From contig JASKMD010000025.1 of assembly GCA_030144725.1 (NCBI GenBank), positions 4,941,471 to 5,005,470 of the forward strand: 64,000 nucleotides of DNA, read 5' to 3'. Shown here one piece after another: positions 19,915 to 29,464 of this stretch. Below the pieces are notes generated by a model. That model ran no database searches and was not told the DNA's origin. It saw only the letters and a list, made by a program, of their open reading frames with translations. A program made the position numbers and the translations under genes. How positions within the stretch are numbered: the first letter of the stretch is position 1; the number at the start of each line of letters is the position of its first letter. This DNA comes from Haematococcus lacustris. Its lineage: Eukaryota > Chlorophyta > Chlorophyceae > Chlamydomonadales > Haematococcaceae.

Positions 19915-22900
19915 TGCAGCTGCTGCTGCTCCTGCAGCTACTGCTGCTGCTGCTACTGCTGCTGCTGCTCCTGCAGCTACACCTGCTGTTCCCGCATCAA
20001 CACCTGTGGGTGCAAGGGTGGTGGGGTGAGAGCTTTGAACCGGTCCTTGTGCATTAGGATCAGGGTTCAGATTTGTGCAGCGACCTGCAAGTCAAGCAGG
20101 AGGCCAAGGCCAGCACGTCTGATGCCCATGACAACAAGGAAGGAGGGCTTCCAATGCAGCCTGTCACACATCTTTGATGCCAGGTCACATTACAATGAGA
20201 TGTGCCAGTTGGGTGTCCTGCTATGTGCATGCCGCTGCTGGGAAGCCCGACCCCATGAGGCCTGTGTTCAACCACAGTGGCAGTGGCATGTCCAGTGAGA
20301 ACCCCTTCACCCCTCAACCCTTTGCACCAGTGGGTCAGGCAGCTGCTGCTAGTGGGCAACACTGCAAGTGCCACCCTTGCCCCACTGCAGTATGTGACCA
20401 GCCAGTGGCCCGCCACACCTGGACCAGTGCAGGGCTGCCCTGGTGGCAGGTCAAGCAAAGGGAGCATCACGGAATCAAAAAGTTTGGCCACCAAGTTAAT
20501 GCCGCCAGTGCAGTGTGCTATGCTGCCCTGCACACCCCAGGCGGCCTGCACACCCAGACATGCATTGTGGTCCCCATGCATGCTGTTTGCCGCCCATCAC
20601 CCTTCTACGACCTCACACCTTGCGCTGCTCCTGCGATGCCTCTGAACCCCTGCTGAAACGCTGAAGAACCACCCACCTTCAGGTAGTGGCTGCAGCACTG
20701 GCTCTGTTGCCTGAGTGCCCTGGCCTGCTGCTGCTGGGCTGTGCTGCCGTTCTACACTTGTGCCCCGTTCGCTGACACCAGCTATAGACACTGAAGCTAG
20801 AGTCGCAGGGTCAGTGGGAAGGGTATGTGGTAAGTCAAGCGCAGAGCCCTGGGCAGGGCCTGGCGGTCGGGCTGTGCGTGGTGGGCGGTCCAAGCCTGTG
20901 CAAATCACACTGGGGGGGTGGCTGGGTGGCGCTGATCCACGACCCTGGGGGTCCTGAGTGGCTGCGGCAAGGCTGGCTTGGGGCATCAGGCTGCTGGGCA
21001 GCACTGCGCTTGGTTGGGATTGCAGGGCATAGGCATAGCGCAGGCGGGCTGGGATGTCGTCCATGTACCTGCAGCGGCCAGTGAGAGCATGCCAGCCTAC
21101 CCCAGCCTGATCAACAGGAAGGGCTGTGCTGTAAGCAGTTAGTAAGCAGTTAGATGCCCTGCCGCATGCCCTGATCTGTAGTTCTGACAGACACTAATGC
21201 CACAGCTGGGCAACCGGGTTTCGAGGTGCCGTGCATGTGGGCGAGTGCCTCCAGCTGCTGAAGTGCTCCTCAGCGCATCATACAAACACCATCGGGTGCT
21301 GACTGGGACACTGGTCGGAGTGCCCTTTGCCCTTTGGTCGGAGTGCCCTTTGGGAGGGCGAGAGTTAGTGACATCGCCTCCCGTGTATAAGTAGGGACTA
21401 GTGGCGCAATGCCTCCGAGGAAGCGGCCCAGTGCCGCGGAGCAAGAGCCCCATCCTATTGAAAGCCACCCAAGGCCCAGGAGCAGCAGCCTGCTGTGGCA
21501 CAGTAGTGTGTGCCCCCCCCCCCCCCACCTGGAGCTGTCATCAGCTTACGCTTAGTGCATGTTTTGTCATGCCAACTCTACGGTGTAGCCCTCCGAGGTC
21601 AGGCAATGCTGTAGGTGGTAGGCGACCGTGACCATGTGTATGCCATGTATAGGCCATGTGCATGCCATGCGATGGGAACTCCACACAGACAAAAACACCG
21701 CTTTGTAGTGGTTCACAAGTAGTGTGTTCGACTGCAATGAAGGCTCAAGGTTGAGGGCCAAGATGCTGTAAGCAGTACCCAGAAATGAGTCAAGCACATT
21801 CAGCATTCAGGCTGAAGGGCATAGCTCTCATTCATTCAGGCTACAAGCGGCTGCGAGACAAGCCACCCGAGACCCAGCCTGCTGTAGCACAGTAGTGTGT
21901 GCCCCGCATCTAAGCTGTCATCAGCTTACACTTAATGCATGCAAGACATGCCAACTCTACATCATAGCCCTAACAGGTCAGGCAAGAGTGTAGGTGGTAG
22001 GTGACCATGCCCGTGTGTATGCCATGTATAAGCCATGTGCATGCCATGACCATGGGAACTCCACACAGACACAAAAACCGTTTTGTAGTGGTCCACACTT
22101 AGTGTTCCACTGCAATGAAGGCTCTAGGTTGAGGGCTAAGGTGCTGTCAGCAGCCATGCCAGCAAGTGATGTGCAAGAACATCAGCGTGCGTGGATACCA
22201 ACAGCCAGACAACACCTGCCCCCTTCCCACCTGGTCTTTGCGCCTGTATTGAGGACCCCACTCTGGCTGCTGATCAAGCTGGCGGAGCCACGGTTTAGCA
22301 GATGCATAGAGGCAGTCCGATTGGCCCTGGCGCCCATGCTTGTGGCAGCAGTGGAGCCACGAGCCAGGCCCCAAGGCCTGCTGTGTGCTGGGCCCTCCAA
22401 CCGCTCTGCCTCCAGACCTGCAGCAATTAGACTGCCTGGGGATTGAGCTGCCCAGCCGGCATTGCTGTGGGGGGCCAGGGGCGCCTTGCTGGTGCATCCC
22501 TGATCTGTGCCAATCAGCCTGACAGGCCTGCCCCAACCAGCTGACTGCTGCAGGATAAGAAGTGCCTTGTCTTGAGAGCTGTGCCGCCTCCTGCCTACCT
22601 GGCAACAGGTTGCCTTGGTGATGGGTTGAATCTGGACTCTGCAGCGCAGTGCAACATTACATGAGGATATGGCACCTTCAGGAAGGGAGGGAGGCTGCTG
22701 TGGATACAGCGGTGCAGTAGCTACCTGGGCATACTGTGCTGTGTAGTCGGCAACGGGTGCAGCCTCGCTGCTGCACCTGCGCATGTGGGCAAGTGCCTCC
22801 AGCTGCTGAAGTGCTCCTCAGCGCATCATACAAACACCATCGGGTGCTGACTGGGACACTGGTCGGAGTGCCCTTTGCCCTTTGGTCGGAGTGCCCTTTG

Positions 22901-23554
22901 GGAGTGCAAGAGTGAGTGACATCGCCTCCCGTGTATAAGTAGGGACCAGCAGGTGTTAGTAGATATGAGCCTAGTGGCGCATTGCCTCCGAGGAAGCGGC
23001 CCAGTGCCCAGGGAGCTCTGCCAGCCAAGGGCAAGGAGTACCCTGGCCTGGGCTACAAGCGGCTGCGAGACAAGCCACCCAAGGCCCAGCAGCAGCAGCA
23101 GCCTGCTGAGGCACAGTAGTGTGTGCCCCCCCCCCTCTTGAAGCTGTCATCAGCTTACAATTAGTGCATGTTTTGTCATGCCAACTCTACGGTGTAGCCC
23201 TGTCACAGGGGTCAGGCAATGCTATAGGTGGTAGGCGACCATGACCATGTGTATGCCATGTGTATGCCGTGTGTATGCCATGTGTAGGCCATGTGCATGC
23301 CATGCGATGGGAACTCCACACAGACAAAAACACCGTTTTGTAGTGGTACACACTTAGTGTGTTCGACTGCAATGAAGGCTCAAGGTTGGGGCCAAGGTAC
23401 TGCACCTGCGCAAGCTACTGTGGTCTGAGTCGCTGGAATCGCAATCAGAGGGGTCCAGCTGTGTAGGATTGGACATGGGGGCTGATGCTGCAACCAGGGC
23501 ACATAGCAGCAGGCACGGCCTTGAAAAGGACGAAGCTCTGAATGCAAGTTGCAT
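9171..23554 (-). CDS. Voltage-gated K+ channel with CNBD-like C-terminus (plant Shaker/EAG type)
   Basis: Six-transmembrane K+ channel. Exons (minus strand): 23554-23406, 22776-22676, 22638-22599, 21068-20677, 20003-19343, 19096-18952, 18631-18537, 17885-17732, 17405-17280, 16787-16592, 16322-16256, 14693-14570, 13904-13874, 13638-13580, 13172-13050, 12419-12327, 11944-11783, 11343-11179, 10477-10367 and 9989-9171. The lengths sum to 1270 codons plus stop, in phase. Residues about 1-448 are Ala/Pro/Ser-rich. S1 is WDMFILLLLLWVCFASPL, S2 is VVDGCFVLDILLNFRTAYLD, S3 is SWFVLDLVSVVPFDIL. S4 has regularly spaced Arg/Lys (LRVMRVGKVVRMMRVYRLLR). The pore ends FTTVATVGYGDITPKN near residue 688, so it is K+-selective. 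A C-linker and CNBD follow (FTEGDIVALQGDFVDAVYFV), then a Ser/Pro-rich tail. The first three exons are tentative, because one implied intron is only 37 nt. From 19343 down the call is strong. Confidence 0.9.
10050..10134. repeat. (GT)n repeat
   Basis: GT/GCGT dinucleotide run in the last intron of the K+ channel gene, between exons 10477-10367 and 9989-9171. Confidence 0.93.
10729..11014. mobile_element. AT-richer insertion flanked by 11-bp direct repeats
   Basis: A 286-bp segment, clearly AT-richer than its surroundings, lies in a K+ channel intron between two copies of TGTTGTGAACC (10718-10728 and 11015-11025). It contains a short duplicated motif (GCGGGGTAGTGCAGC) and T/A runs at its ends. 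The direct repeats look like a target-site duplication of a retroposed element. No family is recognised. Confidence 0.45.
15566..15942 (+). repeat. Repeat R, 3' portion
   Basis: Shares about 370 bp with 21777-22150, and its 3' half with the full R copies. It contains a degraded end of the R mini-ORF (YKRLRDKPPK... near 15635-15690) and the conserved 3' region (CCATGTGCATGCCATG, ACTCCACACAGACAAAAACA). It lies in the long K+ channel intron 14694-16255. The rest of that intron holds only fragments of the same family. Confidence 0.75.
17960..18029. repeat. CAGCCTGACC short tandem repeat
   Basis: Several copies of CAGCCTGACC / CAGCATGACC in the K+ channel intron between the S1-S2 and S2-S3 exons. 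Confidence 0.8.
18162..18300 (+). repeat. Dispersed repeat S, copy 1
   Basis: About 135 bp similar to 20217-20347. Both start near CTATGTGCATGC and share GAAGCCC..CCCCATGA and GTGGGTCAGGCAGCTGC. Both translate in one frame to a similar pattern (HAAA.KP.PM.PV....SGMS), so this may be a fragment of a coding sequence. Both copies lie in K+ channel introns. Confidence 0.65.
19203..19335. repeat. CCCTGA hexamer array
   Basis: CCCTGA units with CCCGGA and CCTGGC variants in the K+ channel intron, immediately downstream (minus strand) of the exon ending at 19343. Confidence 0.85.
20217..20347 (+). repeat. Dispersed repeat S, copy 2
   Basis: Second copy of the S repeat described at 18162-18300, in the next upstream K+ channel intron (20004-20676). 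Confidence 0.65.
20588..20654 (-). pseudogene. Duplicated fragment of the glycosyltransferase last exon
   Basis: The 67 bp match 24920-24986 with only a few mismatches. On the minus strand they read like that exon's C-terminal residues (QGFRGIAGA.QGVRS). The copy sits alone in a K+ channel intron, so it is a dispersed exon fragment. Confidence 0.7.
21236..21769 (+). mobile_element. Repeat R, near full-length copy
   Basis: Begins TGTGGGCGAGTGCCTCC and contains a TATA-like GTGTATAAGTAGGGA (about 21383-21397), then ATG 21409 opening MPPRKRPSAAE, then the conserved 3' region ending AAGATGCTGTAAGC. The TGTAA there resembles the chlorophyte poly(A) signal. The mini-ORF is broken after about 12 residues. 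It lies in the K+ channel intron 21069-22598. Confidence 0.75.
21777..22150 (+). repeat. Repeat R, 3' portion, second partial copy
   Basis: Starts almost directly after the R copy ending at 21769 and matches 15566-15942 closely. It carries the end of the mini-ORF (YKRLRDKPPETQPAVAQ) and the R 3' region. The tandem placement suggests one R inserted next to another. Confidence 0.75.
22784..23399 (+). mobile_element. Repeat R, full-length copy with 13-bp target-site duplication
   Basis: A 616-bp element bounded by perfect CTGCACCTGCGCA at 22771-22783 and 23400-23412. It contains the TATA-like GTGTATAAGTAGGGA at about 22931-22945. A mini-ORF at 22982-23119 (TTG in place of ATG, PPRKRPSAQGA, then KEYPGLGYKRLRDKPPKAQ, stop TAG) is followed by a C-run and the R 3' region. 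It lies antisense in the first proposed intron of the K+ channel. The duplicated site contains the splice junction AG|GT on the minus strand. Confidence 0.82.
22982..23119 (+). CDS. R mini-ORF, start codon degraded to TTG
   Basis: 46 codons including stop, very basic and proline-rich at the start, then KEYPGLGYKRLRDK, then a glutamine run. The same reading frame occurs at 24435-24548 with an ATG start. No known protein is recognised. It may be a captured gene end inside a non-autonomous element rather than a functional gene. Confidence 0.35.
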   Translation: MPPRKRPSAQGALPAKGKEYPGLGYKRLRDKPPKAQQQQQPAEAQ

Positions 23555-24177
23555 GCAGACAGAAGCTAGACACGGGAAGATAGATGCAGTTTACATGCAG
23601 ACAGTGACAGAGGGGCCTTGAGAACCCTGACTGCTCCTTTATCCTCTACCACAGTACACCATGCCAATCTGCTGGCTTCACAAATGATAGAGATGGAGGA
23701 CCATGCGACACGTGAGGCACGACGAACGGGCTTGCACATGTGCAGGAAAGGCCCTTAAAGGAACATGCACAAGGAGGTCCGAAGCACCTTCTCCGCGCAC
23801 AGTGGACTCGGTGCGAGACACCTTTTCCTCCAATATTGCGAAGCGGTGGTGAACTCTGCACTAAGAGCAATATAAACACGTGTACAGTACTATATGGCCG
23901 TGCCACAGCACGCACAAGCTGCCGGGATCACCTGCGGCTATGCACGGCGTGCTGCCTGGCAAGCTGCTGGACCTCTTTTAGCAGTGCACTAGACTGATTC
24001 CGCATAAGGATGAGCTCCTCCAACAATCTGATTGCTAAGTCCGGCTCGGACATTTCAGAACGACCCGCGGTACAGCACTGCACTTCAGTAGCGCCGATGG
24101 CCGGTTTGGGTTCGACAAAGCTGGTATGTTGGTTCGATGGTGTTTGTATGATGCAAGTCGCATGAGGAGCACTTCAG
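23555..24177. other. Intergenic between glycosyltransferase and K+ channel
   Basis: No exon with family support. An ATATAAACA stretch at about 23870 is TATA-like but in plus orientation. The region just above 23554 would be the K+ channel promoter if the proposed first exon is right. Confidence 0.5.
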
Positions 24178-24723
24178 CACCTTGGCCCTCAACCTTGAGC
24201 CTTCATTACAGTCGAACACACTAATTGTGTACCACTACACAACGGTGTTTTTGTCTGTGTGGAGTTCCCATCGCATGGCATGCACATGGCCTATACATGG
24301 CATACACATGGTCACGGTCGCCTACCACCTACAGCATTGCCTGACCCGTTAGGGCTACACCGTAGAGTTGGCATGACAAAACATGCACTAAGCGTAAGCT
24401 GATGACAGCTTCAAGTGGGGGGGGGGGGCACACACTACTGTGCCACGGCAGGCTGCTGCTGCTGCTGGGCCTTGGGTGGGCGGTCTCGCAACCGCTTGTA
24501 CCCCAAGCCAGGGTACTCCGCGGCACTGGGCCGCTTCCTCGGAGGCATTGCGCCACTAGGCTCATATCTACTAACACCTGCTGGTCCCTACTTATACACG
24601 GGAGGCGATGTCACTCACTCTCGCACTCCCAAAGGGCACTCCGACCAGTGTCCCAGTCAGCACCCGATGGTGTTTGTATGATGCGCTGAGGAGCACTTCA
24701 GCAGCTGGAGGCACTTGCCCACA
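24178..24723 (-). mobile_element. Repeat R, inverted full-length copy
   Basis: Same element as 22784-23399 in the opposite orientation, with the TATA-like sequence near 24589-24603 and an intact mini-ORF at 24435-24548. About 45 bp of R 5' sequence (GATGGTGTTTGTATGATGC...GAGGAGCACTTCAG) recurs just outside the 3' end at 24135-24177, either a target-site duplication in an older R copy or a partial second copy. Confidence 0.75.
24435..24548 (-). CDS. R mini-ORF, intact 37-residue copy
   Basis: ATG at 24548, TAG at 24435. The protein starts MPPRKRPSAAEYPGLGYK and continues with a basic stretch, then PPKAQ and a glutamine run. A TATA-like GTGTATAAGTAGGGA lies about 40-55 nt upstream. The same peptide core ([18 protein letters not shown]) also occurs beside the (CCCCG)n arrays at about 45830, 53760 and 63270. 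Function unknown. Confidence 0.4.
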   Translation of the reverse strand: MPPRKRPSAAEYPGLGYKRLRDRPPKAQQQQQPAVAQ

Positions 24724-24876
24724 TGCACGGCAACTCGAAGCCAGGTTGCCCAGCTGTGGCATTAGTGCCTGTCAGAACTACAGATCAGGGCCTAACCCAG
24801 AAGCCGAACTCAGGCACCGGGTCTCTGGCATGATGCAGGCTAAAGCCATTGCTGCAGACTGCAGTGGTATTGAACA

Positions 24877-27800
24877 TTATATTGTTCGTGCATGCAGCCT
24901 TGTGTGGTGCCGGCGGCGCTGCCGCCCATCACCCTTCCACGACCTCACACCTTGCTCTGCTCCTGCGATGCCTCTGAACCCCTGCTTTGCAGCTTGTATG
25001 AGTGACGCATGCAGTTCTTGCTCCAACTTGTCCCGCAGCGCTGCCTCATTTGTGGCCCGCTCAACCTCCTGGGCGCTGCACCCCTCCCACTCCACCACCA
25101 ATCCAGTGGCAACGTACTGGCGCGCATGGTGCTGCTCCCGCAAACACTTGTTGAGCGAGACGTGCTCGCACTCCATTACAGACTCTGTGGAATGCCTGCG
25201 CGTTCATGACGAGCCACGAGTCAACACCACCACTGGTTCAAGAGGCACTGGTTCAGTGGACAGGGGAGGGAAGCAGGGTGCTGATAGTAGCCCTATGATT
25301 AAATATCAGGGGGAGGGGGTGGAGTTGTGGCCGGCAGCAGGGGGAGGGGGTAGTGTAGCCACCAGCAAGTGGGTTGGTGTTGTGGCCGGCAGCAGGGGGG
25401 TCCACTTGCCTGCAAGGGGGTGGCCCGCCCGGCTGTGACCTGAGCAGGTTGGCGCGGTACATGGCCCATCCCCCAAATGCCGCCGCCACCTCCACCACCG
25501 CGTGTCCCACTGCTGTGCCGTTGATGGAAAAGCCGCAGGGCAGGTGGCTGCGGGCGTGGGGGCTGCCGCGGCAGGTGCCCGGCACCCACCAGAACTTTTC
25601 TTCCTGGCTGATGTCAAACACCTGGTGGGCACCAGGCACGGCATCCACCACCCCAGGTCCTCAGCCAGCAGTGTCCCAGTCAGCACCCAGTCAGGTCAGT
25701 GCCTCAGCCACACGTCAGTGCCTCAGCCACAGTCGCTGACCCAGGCACCCGTCAGTGCCCCCAGTCAGCCCCCAGCACCTCGTGGCATGCAGGCAGCAGC
25801 CTTACACTGGGGAGATGACCAAGGAGGCCATCGACTACAAGGGACCTCGCACCGCCAAGATGATCACCAGCACAGTGAGTCAGTGCCCCTAGTCAGCACC
25901 CAGTCAGCACCCAGTCAGCACACGTGATCGCCTGTAACTCTAGACAAGGCAGTGCGCTGCAGAGCGAGCGCCCAGCACACAGCTGTCAGCTGTCAGCTGT
26001 CAGCACCTAGTAGCATCTGCAGGCAGCAGTCGCTACAGGTGGTGCAGCCAGGGCAGTGAGCCTGCAGCCTGGCTGACCGTGTTTGCGAGTCGTGCGAGTG
26101 CCGGCAGTGACCAGGGTGAGCAGCGTGGAGAGCAAGTGCAAGGGCTCGGCAGGGGCCAGGCTGGAACCGTGCGCGCCAGTGCAAGGTGCATGGCTTATGC
26201 CGGCCGGCAGCGGGTGGCACTAGCACCGCCAACCTCATGTCATAGCCGATGCTGCGCTGTCCATGGTGGGCTAACACACTCTGGAGTGGATCCCACTGAG
26301 CGCCTGCGGCTCTGCCCTGGCGTGAGGTGCCAGGCTCTATAACACACTCTGCCAATACATACAGCATGGCATGCTCACTCTTTCAAAACCAGCTGTGGGG
26401 GAGCGCAGCGCAAAGTTGTCGCAGTAGAAGGCGGCGGAGTTGCTGTGCCAGGGGGCGCCGCCGCCAAGGAGCCCGCTACCTGTAAGACAGCAGGGGGGTG
26501 TGGTTGAGGCCCCCGCCCCCGCCCCCGCCCCCGCCCCCGCCCCCGCCCCCGCCCCCGCCCCCGCCCCCGCCCCCGCCCCCGCCCCCGCCCCCGCCCCGGC
26601 CCCCGCCCCCGCCCCCGCCCCCGCCCCCGCCCCGGCCCCCGCCCCCGCCCCCGCCCCCGCCCCCGCCCCCGCCCCGGCCCCGGCCCCCGCCCCCGCCCCC
26701 GCCCCCGCCCCCGCCCCCGCCCCCGCCCCCGCCCCCGCCCCCGCCCCCGCCCCCGCCCCCGCCCCCGCCCCCGCCCCCGCCCCCGCCCCCGCCCCCGCCC
26801 CCGCCCCCGCCCCCGCCCCCGCCCCCGCCCCCGCCCCCGCCCCCGCTTCACCCACCTGCATGGTTGATCTGGTACCACCCACATGCGCCATGCGCTAACA
26901 GCACATCCACATGCGGCGCTAGGTCCGTGATGATGCGCGCGTGGCGCCTCACGGGCCAAGGCGTGCACATGTCCGTGTCCTGCAGAGGCAGACGCCGCCG
27001 TCTGGAGTCAAGTCAGATTGGGGGACTCCACTCCACCCAACTTCATGAGTACAGAAGGTCTTCATGAGCGTAAATTTTAGAACCTGTCGCTGGTGAAATC
27101 TTGCACAGGTCCATCAAGGCGATCCTTGCTTGTGCATTGTGTCGAGCACACTGACCTGACAAGGTTGATGCTGGCAAGGCCCACCCCACCAGCAGCGCCT
27201 ATACAAAACAAAGCCCCTCCACCCTCCTGCGACTGGATCTCATCCTTGAGGTCACTCTCCTATGATGTGGGTCATCGGCTGCTTGTTTGACCCTGATGGC
27301 TGCCAGGGTTCAGCATCAGGCTGGACTCACCCACCACGACCAGCAGCCACTCCACAGTCTGGTACTGGACTTCCTCTAGGGCCGCCAAATACACGTTGCT
27401 GCAGCAGCAGCAGCAGGAGCAGGAGCAGCAGCAGCAGGTACGGGAGGGGCTCCTTCACCGGCAGCAGTAATGGCAGCAGCCAAGCAATGGGAAGCGTGGC
27501 CTGGTCCGTGCTGGGAGGGTTGGCATAGCCGTACTATCACCGCACGGTCACGGTCAAGGTCATGGTCATGGTCACGGTCCTGGTCATGGCAGAGTGGTTA
27601 GAGGGTGGAGTTGGCCATGTGACCCTGTGGAGGGCAGGGCTGTGCCAGCCAGTCCAGCGATGCGCCTCCGCCCGCCATCCATGTCAAGAATCACTCGGGC
27701 GGTGCAGGTGGGATGGACCCATAAGTACGCGGAGTGAGGCAAGAGGAGCAAAGTGTGATACCCGCAACCAGTCACACCCAGGCCACTTCCCCTGCCCCAG

Positions 27801-29447
27801 TGCTGTGGATGCAGCACGCACCGTGCCTCAGCCAACACTGGCAGGGACTTCTTGGACCGTCGTGGACCGGCTGGCAGCATTCTGAGGTCGCCCCGCACTC
27901 TGCCGCCAGTGGCTGCTGCCACCTTGCTGGCCCAGGAGGTGAACACAGCTTGGGTGTCTGCGAGCGTCAGCAGCAGCACGCTGGCCAGCAGCGGGACCGC
28001 AGCTGCGCCTACACAGATTGCCGAGCCAGCTGGCTGCAGGATGCATGGCACCGGTGGGAGTCTTTCACGATGCAACGCTGGCGCATGTGCCAAGCTGTCG
28101 TGGCACACAAACAAGTCCTGGCACCAGGCCCTCACTCAGGCATAACTGACAGCGGGGTCTTGGAGCTGCTGCCCCACTACAGATGTGCTTTCATGGCGCC
28201 ACACTGCATGATGCCACACTGCATGACGCCACACCGCATGGCGCCACACCGCATGGCATAACCACGCATGGCGCCACACTGCATGGCGCAACCACGCATG
28301 GCGCCACACTGCATGGCGCAACCACGCATGGCGCCACACTGCATGGCACCCTGATAGCTTTAAGCAGTACATCAGGCTGCAGCCCTTCTAGCCTGTCTGG
28401 CTTGCAGTGCAATAGCCAAGGTGCAGGTCACAGGGTGGCTGCCAGTGACCCATCACACATGGGCCCACACCGAAACTGCCCTGGTAGTCGGGATGGTTGG
28501 GGTGGTTGGGGTTGCGGGCTGGCAGGGGTTGAGCTTGTCCAAGAGCCATGTGTTATATCTCCATGCAGCATGTGCAGCAAGCACATCCTAGACATACAGC
28601 TTCTTGCCAGCAACCCACCATCAGCATTGTCATTGGACACCAACATAACTGTGGTGGTTGCAAACTTCAGGGCCGCTGCCTCCCTCTCAATATTGAGCAG
28701 CACCCAGGGCAACTCTGCTGCCACGTCTCGCCCAATGAGAGCCACAAGCACTGTCCAGTCATGGGGGGCGGACGGGTGCGTGATTGCCACCAGATGGCGA
28801 GGCAACTGCCAGGGGGTAGGGCAGGGGAAAGGAGGGAAGTGACAGAGGGAGGAGAATATGGGAGGCTGACGTGCCAGTGTCATTTTTTTGCCGCCAGAGT
28901 GTGATTTCACAAAATGCTCTTAAGGACTCAACAGAGTTTGACAGAGATGTTGTGAGCCTGATGCACCAGCCTAGGTTTCTGCCATTGATGGTTGCAAACA
29001 GGTGGCAGGGCACGCTAGGGCAGCATAGGTCACTTTCATCAGTAAGACCATGGATGTGGGACATCACATGGTGGCTTGCAGGGCTCGACAGGCTTGCAGG
29101 GCCATGATGAGGATGATGGGAGGGCTGAACTGCAGGGTCAGCTACACCTTGTCTCCTGTATGCCTGCCTGCAATTGCTGCTGTTGCCCGAGCCAAGCGTG
29201 CCTCACCTCGTGGGACTTCAGCAGGTTTAGCTGGCAGTGGAGAAAAATTAATATAAGTTGAATCCAGGATTGCGATGACCACCGGGTCCCCAGGCACATC
29301 CCGGGGAGGCAAGCTGTTCAGATCGCGATGTGCCTTTGTTTTAAACGCAGCGAGTGACCGTTGGTGATGAATCAAACTGAAACCGCGGAAACGCTGCGTT
29401 AGGAGTGTTAGTCTCGTGACCAATTTGTGACCTCGCTTCGCTTTCAT
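24877..29447 (-). CDS. Putative glycosyltransferase (GT69/CAP59-like pattern)
   Basis: Reconstructed minus-strand exons: 29447-29148 (tentative), 28805-28619, 27957-27822, one containing 27740-27660, 26979-26856, 26479-26379, 25621-25440 and 25195-24877. Exons in the 27.1-27.4 kb stretch are uncertain (candidate near 27328-27398, NVYLAALEEVQYQ). Motifs: DWTVLVALIGRDVAAELPW, VSNDNADDTQAVFTSW (END.S.D.T pattern), SLPVLAEAR, ARVILDMDG (DxD), DVLLAHGACGWY, AFYCDNFALRS, AFGGWAMYRANLLR, ECEHVSLNKCLR. This order resembles eukaryotic glycosyltransferases of the CAP59/alpha-1,3-mannosyltransferase kind, which would act in the Golgi lumen. The exact family and substrate are inference. The C-terminal four exons are well phased, and the stop is TAA at 24877-24879. 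Confidence 0.6.
26512..26846. repeat. (CCCCCG)n hexanucleotide array
   Basis: 335 bp of near-perfect CCCCCG with a few CCCCGG variants, in the glycosyltransferase intron between exons 26979-26856 and 26479-26379. It ends about 10 nt from the exon at 26856. The sense strand is CGGGGG and could form G-quadruplexes. Confidence 0.97.
28185..28346. repeat. GCATGGCGCCACAC minisatellite
   Basis: Several copies of a 14-15 nt unit and of a 30-nt composite unit containing GCATGGCGCAACCAC, in a glycosyltransferase intron. Confidence 0.85.
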
Positions 29448-29464
29448 CAAGTACTATTGCAATC

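Noticed and set aside
22639..22675. 37-nt intron in the K+ channel 5' region
   Set aside because: Not asserted as certain. It keeps phase with the neighbouring exons but is shorter than typical spliceosomal introns, so the first exons of this gene are marked tentative.
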